Shown piece after piece: positions 19,707 through 29,351 of a stretch of DNA of 64,000 nt. Positions within the stretch are counted from its first letter, which is position 1. Each line of letters opens with the position of its first letter. Location of the stretch: assembly GCA_903911145.1 (NCBI GenBank), contig CAIWCD010000002.1, positions 169,727-233,726 on the forward strand, given 5' to 3'. Origin of the DNA: an uncultured delta proteobacterium (GTDB lineage: Bacteria; Myxococcota; Myxococcia; Myxococcales; 40CM-4-68-19). The position numbers and the translations under genes were made by a program. Below the pieces are notes generated by a model, which had not been told where the DNA came from, searched no databases, and saw nothing but the letters and a program-made list of their open reading frames with translations.

Positions 19707-21374
19707 ATGAGCGATCCAGCTCCGACAGTCTCGCGACGCACGGAAGCGCTCGCGCTCACGGGTGCTGTCGCGCTGTTCGTGCTGCTCGCCAGCTTGCGAG
19801 CCCGCAACCATCCCGTCCCGTTCTACGACGACGTCGCCTACCTCGACCTCTCTGCGCGCATCCGCGAATCGGGCGGGCTCTCCGCGCTGATCGACGGCCT
19901 CTTTCGCGGGAGCTGGCCCGAGGACAATCGCAACCCGCTCTACCTCGCGCTGCTCTCTGTTTTCGCGGGCCGCGACCCCGCGTTCCACGTTCGTGCGCAG
20001 GTGCTCGGAGTCGCGCTGGGCGCGGCTGCGCTCGTCGCCTCCTGGTGGTGCGCGCGGCGTCTCTTCGGCGCCCGGACAGCCATCGCGATCGCCGTCCTGC
20101 TCGCGGCCAGCGAGACGCTCGTCGCCTGGAGTTCGCGCGAGGCCTGCGAGCCTCTCCTGCTCGTCTTCGCCGCGCTCGCGTTCGAGCGGTTGCTGCGCGA
20201 TGGCCCCTCCGTGCGCGCGCTTTTTCTCGGCGGCCTCTTCGCCGGATTCGCGCAACTCACCAAGGGCACCGGGATCTTCATCGCCGTCGCCGCGTGCGCC
20301 GCGATTTGCTGCGAGGGGCTGCGCGACCGCGCCCAGCCTGCATCTGCGCGATTCGTCTCGGCCGCATCGCGGGTCGCGTGCGTGCTCGCGGGCCTCGTGC
20401 TCGGAGGCCTGCCCCTCTTCGTGCGCAACGTGCGGCGCTTCCATTCGCCGCTGCACAACATCAACGATCGGTTTCTCTGGATCGATCCGCTCGACGACTT
20501 CTCCGAGATCTTTGCGCCGGGTGCGCTCGCGCGGCTCGACCGCGGACCTCTCGCGTATCTGCACGCGCTCACGCCCGGCAAGGCCGCCTTGCGCCTCGGT
20601 CGCGGCCTCGGCGAGACGCTGGTGCATCTCGGCGACTCGCTCAGCCTCGTCTCGCCGCATCCGTTCGGCCCCGTGCACATCGGCTGGCTCGCGCTGGGGA
20701 TCCTCGCGGCAGCGCTCTCGGTGCGCCTCGTCGTGAAGTGGCCGCCCGGCTTTCAGCGCACCTTCTTCCTCGCGCACGCGGCTCTCATGTTCGCCTTCTT
20801 CGTCTTCTACAACGCCGTCAGCGGCTCCTCGCGCTACCTGATGCCGCTCGCGCTGGCGCTGCTCTTTCCGCTCGGACGAGAGCTGGCTTCGCGGCGCGAA
20901 TGGCAGAAGCGCGTGGCCTTTGCGATCACACTCGCGGTGCTGGTCGCGACGGTTGGCGCACCCGACGAGCATCTGGCGCCGCCCGGATTTCTCGCCACGT
21001 TCGATGCGATCCGCGCGCGCGTCGGGCCGGGCGAGGCCTTCGCTGTCGATTCGCGCAGCCGCTTCCAGCCCTACTGGGCGATGGATCCGCGCGTGCGGAT
21101 GGAGATCGTTTCGACGAGTTGGGCCGGCAAGCTGCTGCCCTCGTCCGAGCAGCTCGCCGAGTTGCGCGCGCGCGGCGTGCGCTTCGTCGTTCTCGATGGA
21201 ACCTCGCGCAAGGATGAGGAGGCGCGCTGGTTCTTCGCGAACGAGCTTCCGCTGCTCGCGGACGGCTCGCTGCCGCTGGCGCCGCTGCCGGCGGGACTGC
21301 ACATCGCCTGGGCCGATCCCGGCACGCCGCGGCGATTCTTGCTGCTCGAGTTGGGTGAGCCCACGGCGCAGTAG
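19707..21374 (+). CDS. Integral-membrane glycosyltransferase, PMT/ArnT-like (GT-C fold)
   Basis: 555 residues with about ten to eleven hydrophobic segments. The first outer loop carries an acidic motif (VPFYDDVAYLDLSARI) as in dolichyl/undecaprenyl-phosphate-sugar-dependent GT-C enzymes of the PMT_2 family, followed by EDNRNPLYLALLS. A soluble C-terminal part (about 430-555) includes VRFVVLDGTSRKDEEARWFF. The donor and acceptor cannot be deduced; transfer of a lipid-linked sugar at the outer face of the inner membrane is expected. It starts 26 bp after the dnaJ stop and converges with rimO. Confidence 0.75.
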   Translation: MSDPAPTVSRRTEALALTGAVALFVLLASLRARNHPVPFYDDVAYLDLSARIRESGGLSALIDGLFRGSWPEDNRNPLYLALLSVFAGRDPAFHVRAQVLGVALGAAALVASWWCARRLFGARTAIAIAVLLAASETLVAWSSREACEPLLLVFAALAFERLLRDGPSVRALFLGGLFAGFAQLTKGTGIFIAVAACAAICCEGLRDRAQPASARFVSAASRVACVLAGLVLGGLPLFVRNVRRFHSPLHNINDRFLWIDPLDDFSEIFAPGALARLDRGPLAYLHALTPGKAALRLGRGLGETLVHLGDSLSLVSPHPFGPVHIGWLALGILAAALSVRLVVKWPPGFQRTFFLAHAALMFAFFVFYNAVSGSSRYLMPLALALLFPLGRELASRREWQKRVAFAITLAVLVATVGAPDEHLAPPGFLATFDAIRARVGPGEAFAVDSRSRFQPYWAMDPRVRMEIVSTSWAGKLLPSSEQLAELRARGVRFVVLDGTSRKDEEARWFFANELPLLADGSLPLAPLPAGLHIAWADPGTPRRFLLLELGEPTAQ

Positions 21375-21387
21375 ACGCCGCGCGATC

Positions 21388-22908
21388 TCAGTGGGAGAGG
21401 ATCGGCAGGCGCGACCGTTTGGGCTGCGACGCGGCCGTCTCCATCGGAATGCGCGCATCGGGCGTGACGAGCGAGGCTCCGCCCGCAAGACGGGAGCCGA
21501 TCATCTGCACCGGACCGTCTGCGCCCTCGATGCCGCCGACGAGATCGTAGTCTCCCGCCTGCTCGATGAGGACGCGGACGATCTCACCCGGACGGGCGCG
21601 GCCACGATTGACGTAGACCTTGCCGTCGATCTCCGGCGCCTGTCCCATCCAGCGGCCCTCGAGCAGCAGATCGCTCTCGCTCGACACGCCCTCGATGAGC
21701 ACGTCGAGCGTCTTGCCGACGAGCGCGGCCTGGTGCGCGCGCGAGATCTTGCGCTGGAGGTTCATCAGCTTCTTCTGGCGAGCGGCCTTGGTGCGCTGCG
21801 GAAGCTGTCCGTCGAGATCGTACGAGGGCGTACCTTCCTCTCGCGAGAAGGCGAAGACGCCGACCTTGTCGAAGCGCGTCTCCTCGACGAACTCGCAGAG
21901 TTGCTCGAAATCCTCCTCCGTCTCTCCGGGAAATCCGACGATGAAGCTCGAGCGAAACGTGAGATCCGGCACGCGGTCGCGGATCTTCTTCACCAGCTTG
22001 CGAACCCACGCGGCGTCGCGTCCACGCTTCATCCGGCGCAGCACCGGATCGGCGATGTGCTGCAGAGGCATGTCGAGGTAGCGCGCAAGATTCGGCTGCT
22101 TTGCAAGCGCATCGATCAGCGCATCGGGAAACTCGCGCGGATAGGCGTAGTGCAGACGGATCCAGCGCGCGGGCACATCGGCCAGCGCCTGCAGCAGATC
22201 GTGCAGCTTCGGCCGACCGGGGAGATCGTGGCCGTACGCGGTGAGATCCTGCGCGACGAGATTCAACTCCTGCGCGCCGGCGGCCACAAGGCGTTCGCAC
22301 TCGATCACGACGTCCTTGATCGGCCGGCTTCTCTGCGCACCGCGCAGAGTCGGGATGATGCAGAACGTGCAGGCGTTGTCGCAGCCCTCGCTGATTTTCA
22401 CGTAGGCGGTGTAGGCCGGCATCGAGTTGCGGCGCGGCGTCTTGCTGTCGGCGATGAAGTGCGGATCAGGCAGCACCGCGCGGTCGCGCGCACCGCGGAT
22501 GATCTCGGCGATCTGCGGATAGCCCGACGTACCGACGAAGTAGTCGACCTCGGGCATCTCGGCCTGCAGCACGTCCGCGTAACGCTGCGTCAGGCAGCCC
22601 GCGACCACCAGCGCCTTGCACGTCCCGCGCTCCTTGTAGGCCGCGTGCTCGAGGATGGCGTCGATCGACTCCTGCTTCGCCTCGCCGATGAACGCGCACG
22701 AGTTGATGAGGATGACCTCGGCGTTGTCTGGCTCCTGCACCAGCTCGTAACCCTGGTCGAGCAGCGTGCCGAGCATCACTTCACTGTCGACGCGGTTCTT
22801 CGGACAACCGAGCGAGAGCAGGTAGAGCGACGGCCGCGCCGAGAGCTGCGGCTTGACGTGTTCGCTGACAACCACGGGTTCGGTGCGCTTGCGATTCGGA
22901 GGCGACAT
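21388..22908 (-). CDS. rimO: Ribosomal protein S12 methylthiotransferase RimO
   Basis: 506 residues. RimO is a radical-SAM enzyme that methylthiolates an Asp of ribosomal protein S12. The N-terminal UPF0004 domain has SLGCPKNRVDSE and INSCAFIGEAKQES, which hold cluster-binding Cys. The radical-SAM cluster is in ISEGCDNACTFCIIP. GFPGETEEDFEQL and a C-terminal TRAM domain (about 385-465) complete the family pattern. The 'SLGCPKNRVDSE' form separates it from MiaB. Extra residues at both ends are low-complexity. Confidence 0.93.
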   Translation of the reverse strand: MSPPNRKRTEPVVVSEHVKPQLSARPSLYLLSLGCPKNRVDSEVMLGTLLDQGYELVQEPDNAEVILINSCAFIGEAKQESIDAILEHAAYKERGTCKALVVAGCLTQRYADVLQAEMPEVDYFVGTSGYPQIAEIIRGARDRAVLPDPHFIADSKTPRRNSMPAYTAYVKISEGCDNACTFCIIPTLRGAQRSRPIKDVVIECERLVAAGAQELNLVAQDLTAYGHDLPGRPKLHDLLQALADVPARWIRLHYAYPREFPDALIDALAKQPNLARYLDMPLQHIADPVLRRMKRGRDAAWVRKLVKKIRDRVPDLTFRSSFIVGFPGETEEDFEQLCEFVEETRFDKVGVFAFSREEGTPSYDLDGQLPQRTKAARQKKLMNLQRKISRAHQAALVGKTLDVLIEGVSSESDLLLEGRWMGQAPEIDGKVYVNRGRARPGEIVRVLIEQAGDYDLVGGIEGADGPVQMIGSRLAGGASLVTPDARIPMETAASQPKRSRLPILSH

Positions 22909-22965
22909 CGTGTGCAGCTCGTTTCGTCTACCTGGACAGGCCGTACGCGGCCCGCGGGGAGGCGG

Positions 22966-22995
22966 CTTCTAGCAGAGGCGAGGCCGGCGACTCAA
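22966..22995 (-). promoter_or_regulatory. Predicted rimO promoter
   Basis: On the minus strand TTGAGT (22995-22990) and TAGAAG (22971-22966) are 18 bp apart, about 57 bp upstream of the rimO ATG. The -10 shape TAGR recurs before other genes of the window. Confidence 0.4.
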
Positions 22996-23008
22996 AGCGG
23001 GCGACGCA

Positions 23009-23413
23009 TCAGATCAGTTCTGCCTTGAAGCGCAGAGGTACCGGAGCGCGCGAAACACCAGACGCCGCGCCGCCTGCAGCAGGATGGAGCGCCGCGATCG
23101 CCGCCAGCGCCACGCCACCCTTGACGACGCCGTGCGCGACCCCGTGAGCCACCCACGCCCCATCCTCGAGCCGCTCGACGTTGAAGCGAACCGTCCGCCC
23201 CTCGAGCGCGACCCCTTCGATCCGCATCGAGAGCTCGCCCTTGTGCGCGGTCGTGACCGGCTGCAACCCGTCAGCCCAGGCCGGGCTCTTGAGCTTGGCC
23301 TTCGATGACAACAGCTCGATGACCGAGCTGGTGATCTCCTGCCCGTCGGGCGCCCGGACACGAAGGCGATACCGCTTTGCCGCGCCGCCTGCTGCTCTGT
23401 CTGCATCGCCCAT
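23009..23413 (-). CDS. Small protein of unknown function
   Basis: 134 residues from the ATG at 23413, which has GGAGG four bases upstream; a GTG at 23452 is in frame but less likely. The sequence starts with a strand-rich stretch (YRLRVRAPDGQEITSSVIELLSSKAKL), continues with NVERLEDGAWVAHGVAHGVVKGG, and ends hydrophobic/alanine-rich. There is no signal peptide or known motif. It lies between yajQ and rimO on the same strand. Confidence 0.55.
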   Translation of the reverse strand: MGDADRAAGGAAKRYRLRVRAPDGQEITSSVIELLSSKAKLKSPAWADGLQPVTTAHKGELSMRIEGVALEGRTVRFNVERLEDGAWVAHGVAHGVVKGGVALAAIAALHPAAGGAASGVSRAPVPLRFKAELI

Positions 23414-23506
23414 TTCGCCTCCGCACGCGCAGGCACTCTCCGCGCGACACACTGGTTCTACGGGCTCCCGGGCCCCGATGGCAACGGCCGGGCCTGGCGC
23501 TGCGCG

Positions 23507-24007
23507 CTAATCGCGGAAGTTCTCGAAGCCCACATCGACGTCGAGCGACTCGCTGTTCGAGCGCACCAGTTGCATCGCGGCCTGCAGATCGTCGCGGTTC
23601 TTCCCAGAGACCCGGACGCTGTCGCCCTGGATCGCGCCCTGCACCTTGGTCTTCGAATCCTTGATCAGCTTGACGATCGCCTTCGCCTTCTCCACCTCGA
23701 GGCCGCTCTGGAAGGTGATCAGCTGCAGCTGGTTCTTGCCGCTCTGCTCGACTTTTCCGTACTTCACCGAGCGAAGGCTTATGCCCCGCTTGGCGAGCTT
23801 GGTCACGACGATCTCGCGCGCCGCATCGAGGCGGGCCACCTCGCTGCTCTTGAGGCGGATGCCGTTTTCCTTTTCTGTCTGGACGCGCTCGACGCCAGTG
23901 TCGGTGCCCTTGAAGTCGTAGCGCTGGTCGATCTCCTTCTTCGCCTGCTGGAAGGCGTTGTCGACCTCTTGCATGTTCACGGATGAGACGATGTCGAAGG
24001 ACGGCAT
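23507..24007 (-). CDS. yajQ: YajQ-family nucleotide-binding protein
   Basis: 166 residues, the normal length for YajQ, a two-domain ferredoxin-like protein; some members bind c-di-GMP and act with a transcription factor. The N-terminal MPSFDIVSSVNMQEVDNAF and the DFKGTDT motif are diagnostic. The ATG at 24007 is preceded by GAGGAG at good spacing; upstream open sequence is not coding. It follows the sugar-nucleotide dehydrogenase after 14 bp, so the genes are probably one transcript. Confidence 0.93.
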   Translation of the reverse strand: MPSFDIVSSVNMQEVDNAFQQAKKEIDQRYDFKGTDTGVERVQTEKENGIRLKSSEVARLDAAREIVVTKLAKRGISLRSVKYGKVEQSGKNQLQLITFQSGLEVEKAKAIVKLIKDSKTKVQGAIQGDSVRVSGKNRDDLQAAMQLVRSNSESLDVDVGFENFRD

Positions 24008-24021
24008 GTGCGTTTTCTCCT

Positions 24022-25374
24022 CTAGGCTTTGACGATGCGGACGTCGCTGATCTTGCCGCAGGCGTTGCGCGTGTCGATGACGAGCTTCGACTGCTTCACG
24101 ACGCGCACGTAGTCGATCGCACTGTGCGCCGTCACGATCAAGGTCACATCTGCGGCGCCGAGCTCCTCGTCGGTGAGCGGCACCGAGGCCATCTGCAGAT
24201 CGCCGTGGCGACGCGTGCGTGGCAGCCGCGGAATGTAGGGGTCGTGATAGCGCACGACCGCGCCCTTCTCTTCGAGCAGCTCGAGAATTTCCAGCGCCGG
24301 ACTCTCGCGCACGTCGTCGATGTCGGCCTTGTAGGCCGCGCCCAGCATGAGCACGCGCGCGCCGCGCAGCGCCCGCGGAGCAAAGATGGGCGCGGAGTTT
24401 TCGAGCGGCGGATCGTTGAGCGCGTGCATCATCCGCTCGATCACGTGGTGCGGCATCGCGGTGTTGATCTCGCCCGCGAGCTCGATGAAGCGCGTGGCAA
24501 AGCCGAACTCTCGCGCCTTCCACGTCAGATAGAACGGGTCGATTGGAATGCAGTGTCCGCCGAGACCGGGGCCGGGGCGGAACGGCATGAAGCCGAACGG
24601 CTTGGTCGCCGCCGCGTCGATCACCTCCCAGACATCGATGCCCATCTTCTCGCAGAGCAGCTTGAGCTCATTGACGAGCGCGATGTTGACCGCGCGGAAG
24701 ATGTTCTCGAGCAGCTTCGTCAACTCGGCCGCGCGCGACGAGGAGACCGGCACGACCTTCTGCACGGCCGCTCGATAGAGCGCCTCGGACGCGGCGCGGC
24801 TCTCCGGATCATCCGCGCCAACGACCTTCGGGATCGTGCTCGTCACGAAGTGCGCGTTGCCCGGATCTTCGCGCTCAGGAGAGAACGCGAGCAGCACGTC
24901 CTGCGGCACGCGCAGGCCCGCGCGCTCGATGATCGGCCGGACGATCTCGTCGGTCGTTCCCGGCCAGGTGGTGCTCTCGAGCACGAGCAGCTTGCCCGGC
25001 GTGAGATGCGGCGCGAGCGCTTCGCAGGTGTTGATGATGAACGAGAGATCCGGCTCGCGCTGCTTGTTGAGCGGCGTCGGCACGCAGACCACCAGCGCAT
25101 CGCACGCGCGCGCCCGAGACATATCTCCCGTCGCGGTGAGCCGCCCCGTCGCGAGCGCCCCCTGAATTTCAGCGGCCGAGATGTGCTTCAAGTACGTCTC
25201 GCCCGCGAGCAGCTTGCGCGGCTTTTCCGGATCGATGTCGAGACCGATCACGTTGAGCCCGCCGCGGGCAAACGCAAGCGCCAGCGGCAATCCGACATAG
25301 CCGAGGCCGACCACGCCCACGCAGGCCTGACGCGCAACCAACCGCTCGATCAACTTCGCTGTCGGACTCTGCAT
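24022..25374 (-). CDS. UDP-N-acetyl-D-glucosamine 6-dehydrogenase (WbpA-type)
   Basis: 450 residues. The Rossmann motif GLGYVG (23-28) binds NAD. The central TKLLENIFRAVNIALVNEL and the catalytic Cys275 in PGPGLGGHCIPIDPFYL place it among UDP-sugar 6-dehydrogenases. FSPEREDPGN is typical of the WbpA/UDP-GlcNAc group rather than UDP-glucose dehydrogenases. The product, a UDP-N-acetyl-glucosaminuronate, would feed surface polysaccharide. I chose the ATG at 25374 (AGGGAG upstream); a GTG at 25401 overlapping the RNase J stop would add nine residues and imply coupling. Confidence 0.85.
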   Translation of the reverse strand: MQSPTAKLIERLVARQACVGVVGLGYVGLPLALAFARGGLNVIGLDIDPEKPRKLLAGETYLKHISAAEIQGALATGRLTATGDMSRARACDALVVCVPTPLNKQREPDLSFIINTCEALAPHLTPGKLLVLESTTWPGTTDEIVRPIIERAGLRVPQDVLLAFSPEREDPGNAHFVTSTIPKVVGADDPESRAASEALYRAAVQKVVPVSSSRAAELTKLLENIFRAVNIALVNELKLLCEKMGIDVWEVIDAAATKPFGFMPFRPGPGLGGHCIPIDPFYLTWKAREFGFATRFIELAGEINTAMPHHVIERMMHALNDPPLENSAPIFAPRALRGARVLMLGAAYKADIDDVRESPALEILELLEEKGAVVRYHDPYIPRLPRTRRHGDLQMASVPLTDEELGAADVTLIVTAHSAIDYVRVVKQSKLVIDTRNACGKISDVRIVKA

Positions 25375-25397
25375 CGGACTCCCTTTCGTCTCGCCGC

Positions 25398-27074
25398 TCA
25401 CAACTCGACCACCACGGGCATGACCATCGGTTTTTTCTCGCTACCTTTTTTCCAGCACGAGCGCACGCCTCGCCGCAGCGCTTCTTCGACCGAACCGCGA
25501 TCGGTCCTTTCCTTGTAGCCCAGCTCGGCAAAGGCCTCGATGGCCGCGGCGATCGCCTGCGCTGCGCGCGCCTCGTCGAGACCGGCGATGCCCTTGCCGA
25601 GCAGCTCGGGCGGGCGGATGAGCTCTCCGGTTTTTCGATCGAGCACACAGAGGCAGATCAGCACGCCCGTGTCGGCGAGCAGCTGGCGATCGCGCAGCAG
25701 CGACTCGCCCACGCCGCTCTCCGCGCCCCGACCGTCGAGGTAGATGCGGCCGACGGGAACCCTCTCGCCGCTCCTCGTCGCGAGCGCTCCCTCGCGCAGT
25801 TCGACCACGTCACCGTCCTCGATCGCATGGCAGCCCTGCAGCGCCACGCCCGCGCTCTGCGCCAACCGCGCGTGCGCCGTGAGCATGCGGAACTCGCCAT
25901 GCACGGGCACGAAGCTCTTCGGCTGCAGGAGATCGATCATCATCCGCAGCTCGCCCTGGCTGGCGTGACCGCTGGTGTGCACCAGCTCGTTCGTGCTGCC
26001 AGGCTCGAGCACGCGGCAGCCGCGGCGCACGAGGTTGTCGATCAGCGTCGCGACGCTGCGCTCGCTGCCCGGGATGTTCCGCGCCGAGAGAATGACGAGA
26101 TCGTCTTTCTCGAGGCGGATGTTCGGATGCTCGCCGAGCGCGAGGCGAGAGAGACCCGCGCGCGCCTCGCCCTGCGCGCCCGTGCAGAGAATCACCAGCT
26201 CGCGCGGCGCGAAGTGATCGGCCGTCTCGGGATCGATGAAGAGATCGAGCGGGCAGTTCAGAAAGCCCATCGCGAGCGAGAGCCGCACCGACTGCGTCAT
26301 CGAGCGACCGAGCAGACAGATCTTCCGGCCCGCGCCCAGTGCGGCTTTCATCACGCTCTGCACGCGGTGCACGTTCGAGCCGAACATCGCGACAGCGATC
26401 CGTCCGCGAGCGAGCGGGCCGGTGAAGATGCGCGCGAGGGACTCGCCCACCTCGCGTTCAGAGGTGCTCGTGCCTTCTCGCTCCGCGTTGGTCGAGTCGC
26501 TCAGCAGGCAGGCGACGCCCTCTGCGCCCAGCTCGGAGAATCGGCGCACGTCGAGAAGGCGGCCATCGATCGGCGACCAGTCGATCTTGAAGTCGCCGGT
26601 GTGCACCACAGTGCCGGCGCTCGTGCGAAGGGCGTACCCGACCGCGTCGGGGATTGAATGCGGGACTTGAAGCGGCTCGAAGCCAATCCCTCCCGCGAGG
26701 AGCTGCGAGCGCGGGGCGATCTCGCGCAGATTCGCACTGCGTCCATGCTCGGCGAGCTTCTCCTTGACGACGGCGAGCGTGTAGCGCGTGCCGAAGATCG
26801 GCACGTCGGGAAACGCGCGCAGCAGCCACGGCAGCCCGCCGATGTGATCCTCGTGCGCGTGCGTGAGCAGCACCGCTTTCGGCTCGTCGCCGGCGCGCAG
26901 GAAGTGGAGATCGGGCGCGATCACTTCGACGCCGAGCTGCGCCTCCGCGCCAGGAAAGAGCAGCCCGCAATCGATCACGACCCGGTCGGGACCGTCCTCG
27001 AGCGCGAGGCAGTTCATCCCCACTTCGCCGAGGCCGCCGAGAGGGACGATGCGCACGGGCGGCGTGGCGGGCAA
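25398..27074 (-). CDS. rnj: Ribonuclease J
   Basis: 558 residues, typical for RNase J, a metallo-beta-lactamase/beta-CASP nuclease with endo- and 5'-3' exonuclease activity on RNA. The metal site is THAHEDH (71-77), with HTGDFKID and PVHGEFRML supplying later ligands. LSARNIPGSE and HTSGHASQGEL are beta-CASP motifs. I assign a TTG start at 27074 because GAGGAG lies five bases upstream and the conserved core (PPVRIVPLGGLGEVGMN) begins directly after; the open frame continuing upstream is antisense to other genes. Confidence 0.9.
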   Translation of the reverse strand: MPATPPVRIVPLGGLGEVGMNCLALEDGPDRVVIDCGLLFPGAEAQLGVEVIAPDLHFLRAGDEPKAVLLTHAHEDHIGGLPWLLRAFPDVPIFGTRYTLAVVKEKLAEHGRSANLREIAPRSQLLAGGIGFEPLQVPHSIPDAVGYALRTSAGTVVHTGDFKIDWSPIDGRLLDVRRFSELGAEGVACLLSDSTNAEREGTSTSEREVGESLARIFTGPLARGRIAVAMFGSNVHRVQSVMKAALGAGRKICLLGRSMTQSVRLSLAMGFLNCPLDLFIDPETADHFAPRELVILCTGAQGEARAGLSRLALGEHPNIRLEKDDLVILSARNIPGSERSVATLIDNLVRRGCRVLEPGSTNELVHTSGHASQGELRMMIDLLQPKSFVPVHGEFRMLTAHARLAQSAGVALQGCHAIEDGDVVELREGALATRSGERVPVGRIYLDGRGAESGVGESLLRDRQLLADTGVLICLCVLDRKTGELIRPPELLGKGIAGLDEARAAQAIAAAIEAFAELGYKERTDRGSVEEALRRGVRSCWKKGSEKKPMVMPVVVEL

Positions 27075-27119
27075 TGCTTCTCCTCGAGAGAACGACGGGA
27101 ACCGCGCTGCAGGCGAACG

Positions 27120-27154
27120 ATGCAACTCGCTCCGCTCGATGTAGCAATGCAACT
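27120..27154. repeat. Direct repeat ATGCAACT in a divergent promoter region
   Basis: ATGCAACT occurs at 27120-27127 and 27147-27154, 27 bp apart, in the 123-bp space between the divergent RNase J and YCF48-like genes. It could be a paired protein-binding site; no promoter stands out. Confidence 0.5.
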
Positions 27155-27197
27155 GTGCGCGACTCAAGCTCTGCACAACGAACGGAGAGTCGCTTTG

Positions 27198-28334
27198 ATG
27201 AATAGACGCACGAGGATCGCGCCGGCTGCACTGCTGCTCCTTCTGGGCTGCGCGACGCTCAAACCCGCGCCCAGTGCGGTCCCGGTGACATCTCCGACCT
27301 GGACGAAGCTCAAGACCGAGCCCTACCGGGGCAAACAGGACGACATCTTCTTCGTCGATCCGCTCGTCGGCTTCTACGTGAACGGTGCGGGCCGCATCTA
27401 CAAGACGCTCGACGGCGGCGAGACGTGGACGCTCAAGCTCAGCCAGCCCGGGACCTACTTCCGCACCATCGGATTTCTCGACGCGCAGAACGGCTTCGCG
27501 GGGAACATCGGCACCGACTACTTCCCCGGTGTTACCGACGTAACACCTCTCTACCAGACGCACGACGGGGGCGAGAGCTGGTCGAAGGTCGAACCGCTCG
27601 TGGGCCAGCCGATCAAGGGGCTCTGCGCGATCGACGTGCTGCATGTCGACTTCATCAACGCTGGTCACCTCGACAAACGAAGCATCATCCACGCCGCGGG
27701 CCGCGTCGGCGGTCCGGCCGTGCTGCTCTCCTCTTTCGACGAGGGCAAGAGCTGGACGGTCCAGGATCTCAGCGCGCAGGCCGCGATGATCCTCGACGTG
27801 AAGTTTCTCGATTCGCAGAAAGGATTTCTCTGCGCCGGGACGCAGGCCGACGTCGACCAGTCGCATGCACTGGTGCTGATGACGCTCGACGGCGGCAAGA
27901 CGTGGACGAAGCAGTACGAGTCGACGCGGCCGTTCGAGACGACATGGAAGTGCAGTTTTCCCTCGAGGGAGGTCGGCTACGCGACGGTGCAGAACTACGA
28001 TCCCGACGAGATGATCGCGCAGCGCGTGGTCGCGAAGACGATCGATGGCGGCCAGACCTGGCGCGAGGTTCCGCTCGTGAGCGATCACAAGGAGCAGGAG
28101 TTCGGGATCGCCTTCGACACGCCGAGCGTGGGCTGGGTCGGCGCGATGAGCGGCGGGTTCTTCACGAGCGACGGCGGCGCGCACTTCACGCACGTCGACA
28201 TGGGCCGGGCGGTGAACAAGATCCGTCTGCTGCGCACCCCCGACGGGCTCGTCGGCTACGCGATCGGCACCGATGTCTACAAGCTCTTGCCCGTCGTCGA
28301 GGTGCTCAGCTCCCCCGCCGCAAAGCCGCATTAG
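27198..28334 (+). CDS. YCF48/BNR-repeat beta-propeller lipoprotein
   Basis: 378 residues. A lipoprotein signal (LLLLLGCATL, Cys about 18-19) is followed by a propeller made of repeated DGG-x-[ST]W blades (LDGGETWT, HDGGESWS, LDGGKTWT, IDGGQTWR and the related FDEGKSWT). This resembles the photosystem II assembly factor YCF48/Hcf136 and BNR/sialidase-like repeats, which in non-photosynthetic bacteria are of unknown role. The ATG at 27198 has GGAGAG eight bases upstream. Confidence 0.78.
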   Translation: MNRRTRIAPAALLLLLGCATLKPAPSAVPVTSPTWTKLKTEPYRGKQDDIFFVDPLVGFYVNGAGRIYKTLDGGETWTLKLSQPGTYFRTIGFLDAQNGFAGNIGTDYFPGVTDVTPLYQTHDGGESWSKVEPLVGQPIKGLCAIDVLHVDFINAGHLDKRSIIHAAGRVGGPAVLLSSFDEGKSWTVQDLSAQAAMILDVKFLDSQKGFLCAGTQADVDQSHALVLMTLDGGKTWTKQYESTRPFETTWKCSFPSREVGYATVQNYDPDEMIAQRVVAKTIDGGQTWREVPLVSDHKEQEFGIAFDTPSVGWVGAMSGGFFTSDGGAHFTHVDMGRAVNKIRLLRTPDGLVGYAIGTDVYKLLPVVEVLSSPAAKPH

Positions 28335-28439
28335 GCGCGGGCGCGCGCGGTTTCGCGTCCAACGCCCAGCATCCGGCCTCGAACCCTTTTGCCCGCCACG
28401 GCGTCTATCGCGCGGTTTCACTTCCAACAGGGGCACACA

Positions 28440-29285
28440 ATGATTCTGGTCACGGGCGCGACGGGGACGATCGGTGGACAGGTGGCGACGCAGTTGATCG
28501 CGGCGGGGATCAAGCCGCGGCTGCTCGTGCGCAATCCGGAGAAGGCGAAGGCGTTCGCGGGCAAGGCGGAGCTGTTCAAGGGAGATCTCGCGGATCCCGC
28601 GTCTGTCGCGGCAGCGCTGGTCGGCGTCGAGAAGCTCTTTCTCGTCACGGCCGGCACAGAGGGTCCGGCCTGGGAGGCCGCGGCGGTCGATGCCGCGAAA
28701 GTCGCGAGCGTGAAGCAGATCGTGAAGCTCTCCGTGATCGGCGCGGAGTACGAGGCGATCACGTTCGGCAAGTGGCACCGCGCGAGCGAGAAGAAGATCG
28801 AGGCCTCCGGGATTGCGTGGACCTTCCTGCGCCCGGGAAATTTCGACAGCAACGCGCTCTGGTGGATCGAGACGATCAAGTCGCAAGGCGCCGTCTACGC
28901 GCCGCTCGGCGAGGGAACGTATGCGCCCATCGATCCCGCGGACATCGGCGCGGTCGCGGTGGCTGCGCTCACCAAGCCCGGCCACGCAGGCAAGGCCTAT
29001 ACGCTCACGGGGCCGCGCGCTCTCTCGACGGGCGAGCAGGTCGCGATCGTCGCGAAGGCCTCTGGCCGCACCGTGAACTACGTCGATGTGCCGCCCGCTG
29101 CTGCACAGGACGGCATGCTCAAGGCCGGAATGCCGGCGGCGTACGTCACGGCGCTGCTCGAGCTCTACGCGTTCATGAAGTCCGGCAATGCGTCTCTCGT
29201 CACGAACACGGTCGCGGAGCTGCTTGGTCGTCCCGCGGTCTCGTTCGAAGAGTGGGCCGCGAAGAACGCGGCGGCGTTCAAGTAG
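28440..29285 (+). CDS. NmrA-like NAD(P)-binding protein
   Basis: 281 residues. The Rossmann motif GATGTIGGQV is at 6-15, LLVRNPEKAKAF follows the second strand, and GDLADPASVAAAL matches atypical short-chain dehydrogenases of the NmrA/azoreductase type. YEAITFGKWHRASEKKIEASG and WTFLRPGNFDSNAL are family-typical. These proteins act as redox sensors or NAD(P)H-dependent reductases; the substrate is unknown. It follows the YCF48-like gene after 105 bp. Confidence 0.82.
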   Translation: MILVTGATGTIGGQVATQLIAAGIKPRLLVRNPEKAKAFAGKAELFKGDLADPASVAAALVGVEKLFLVTAGTEGPAWEAAAVDAAKVASVKQIVKLSVIGAEYEAITFGKWHRASEKKIEASGIAWTFLRPGNFDSNALWWIETIKSQGAVYAPLGEGTYAPIDPADIGAVAVAALTKPGHAGKAYTLTGPRALSTGEQVAIVAKASGRTVNYVDVPPAAAQDGMLKAGMPAAYVTALLELYAFMKSGNASLVTNTVAELLGRPAVSFEEWAAKNAAAFK

Positions 29286-29351
29286 CGCGTGGGCGTTTTG
29301 CACTCGCGCGAGCGAGCGAATTTCCACGTCTCTGCGTGGTAGACGAACGCC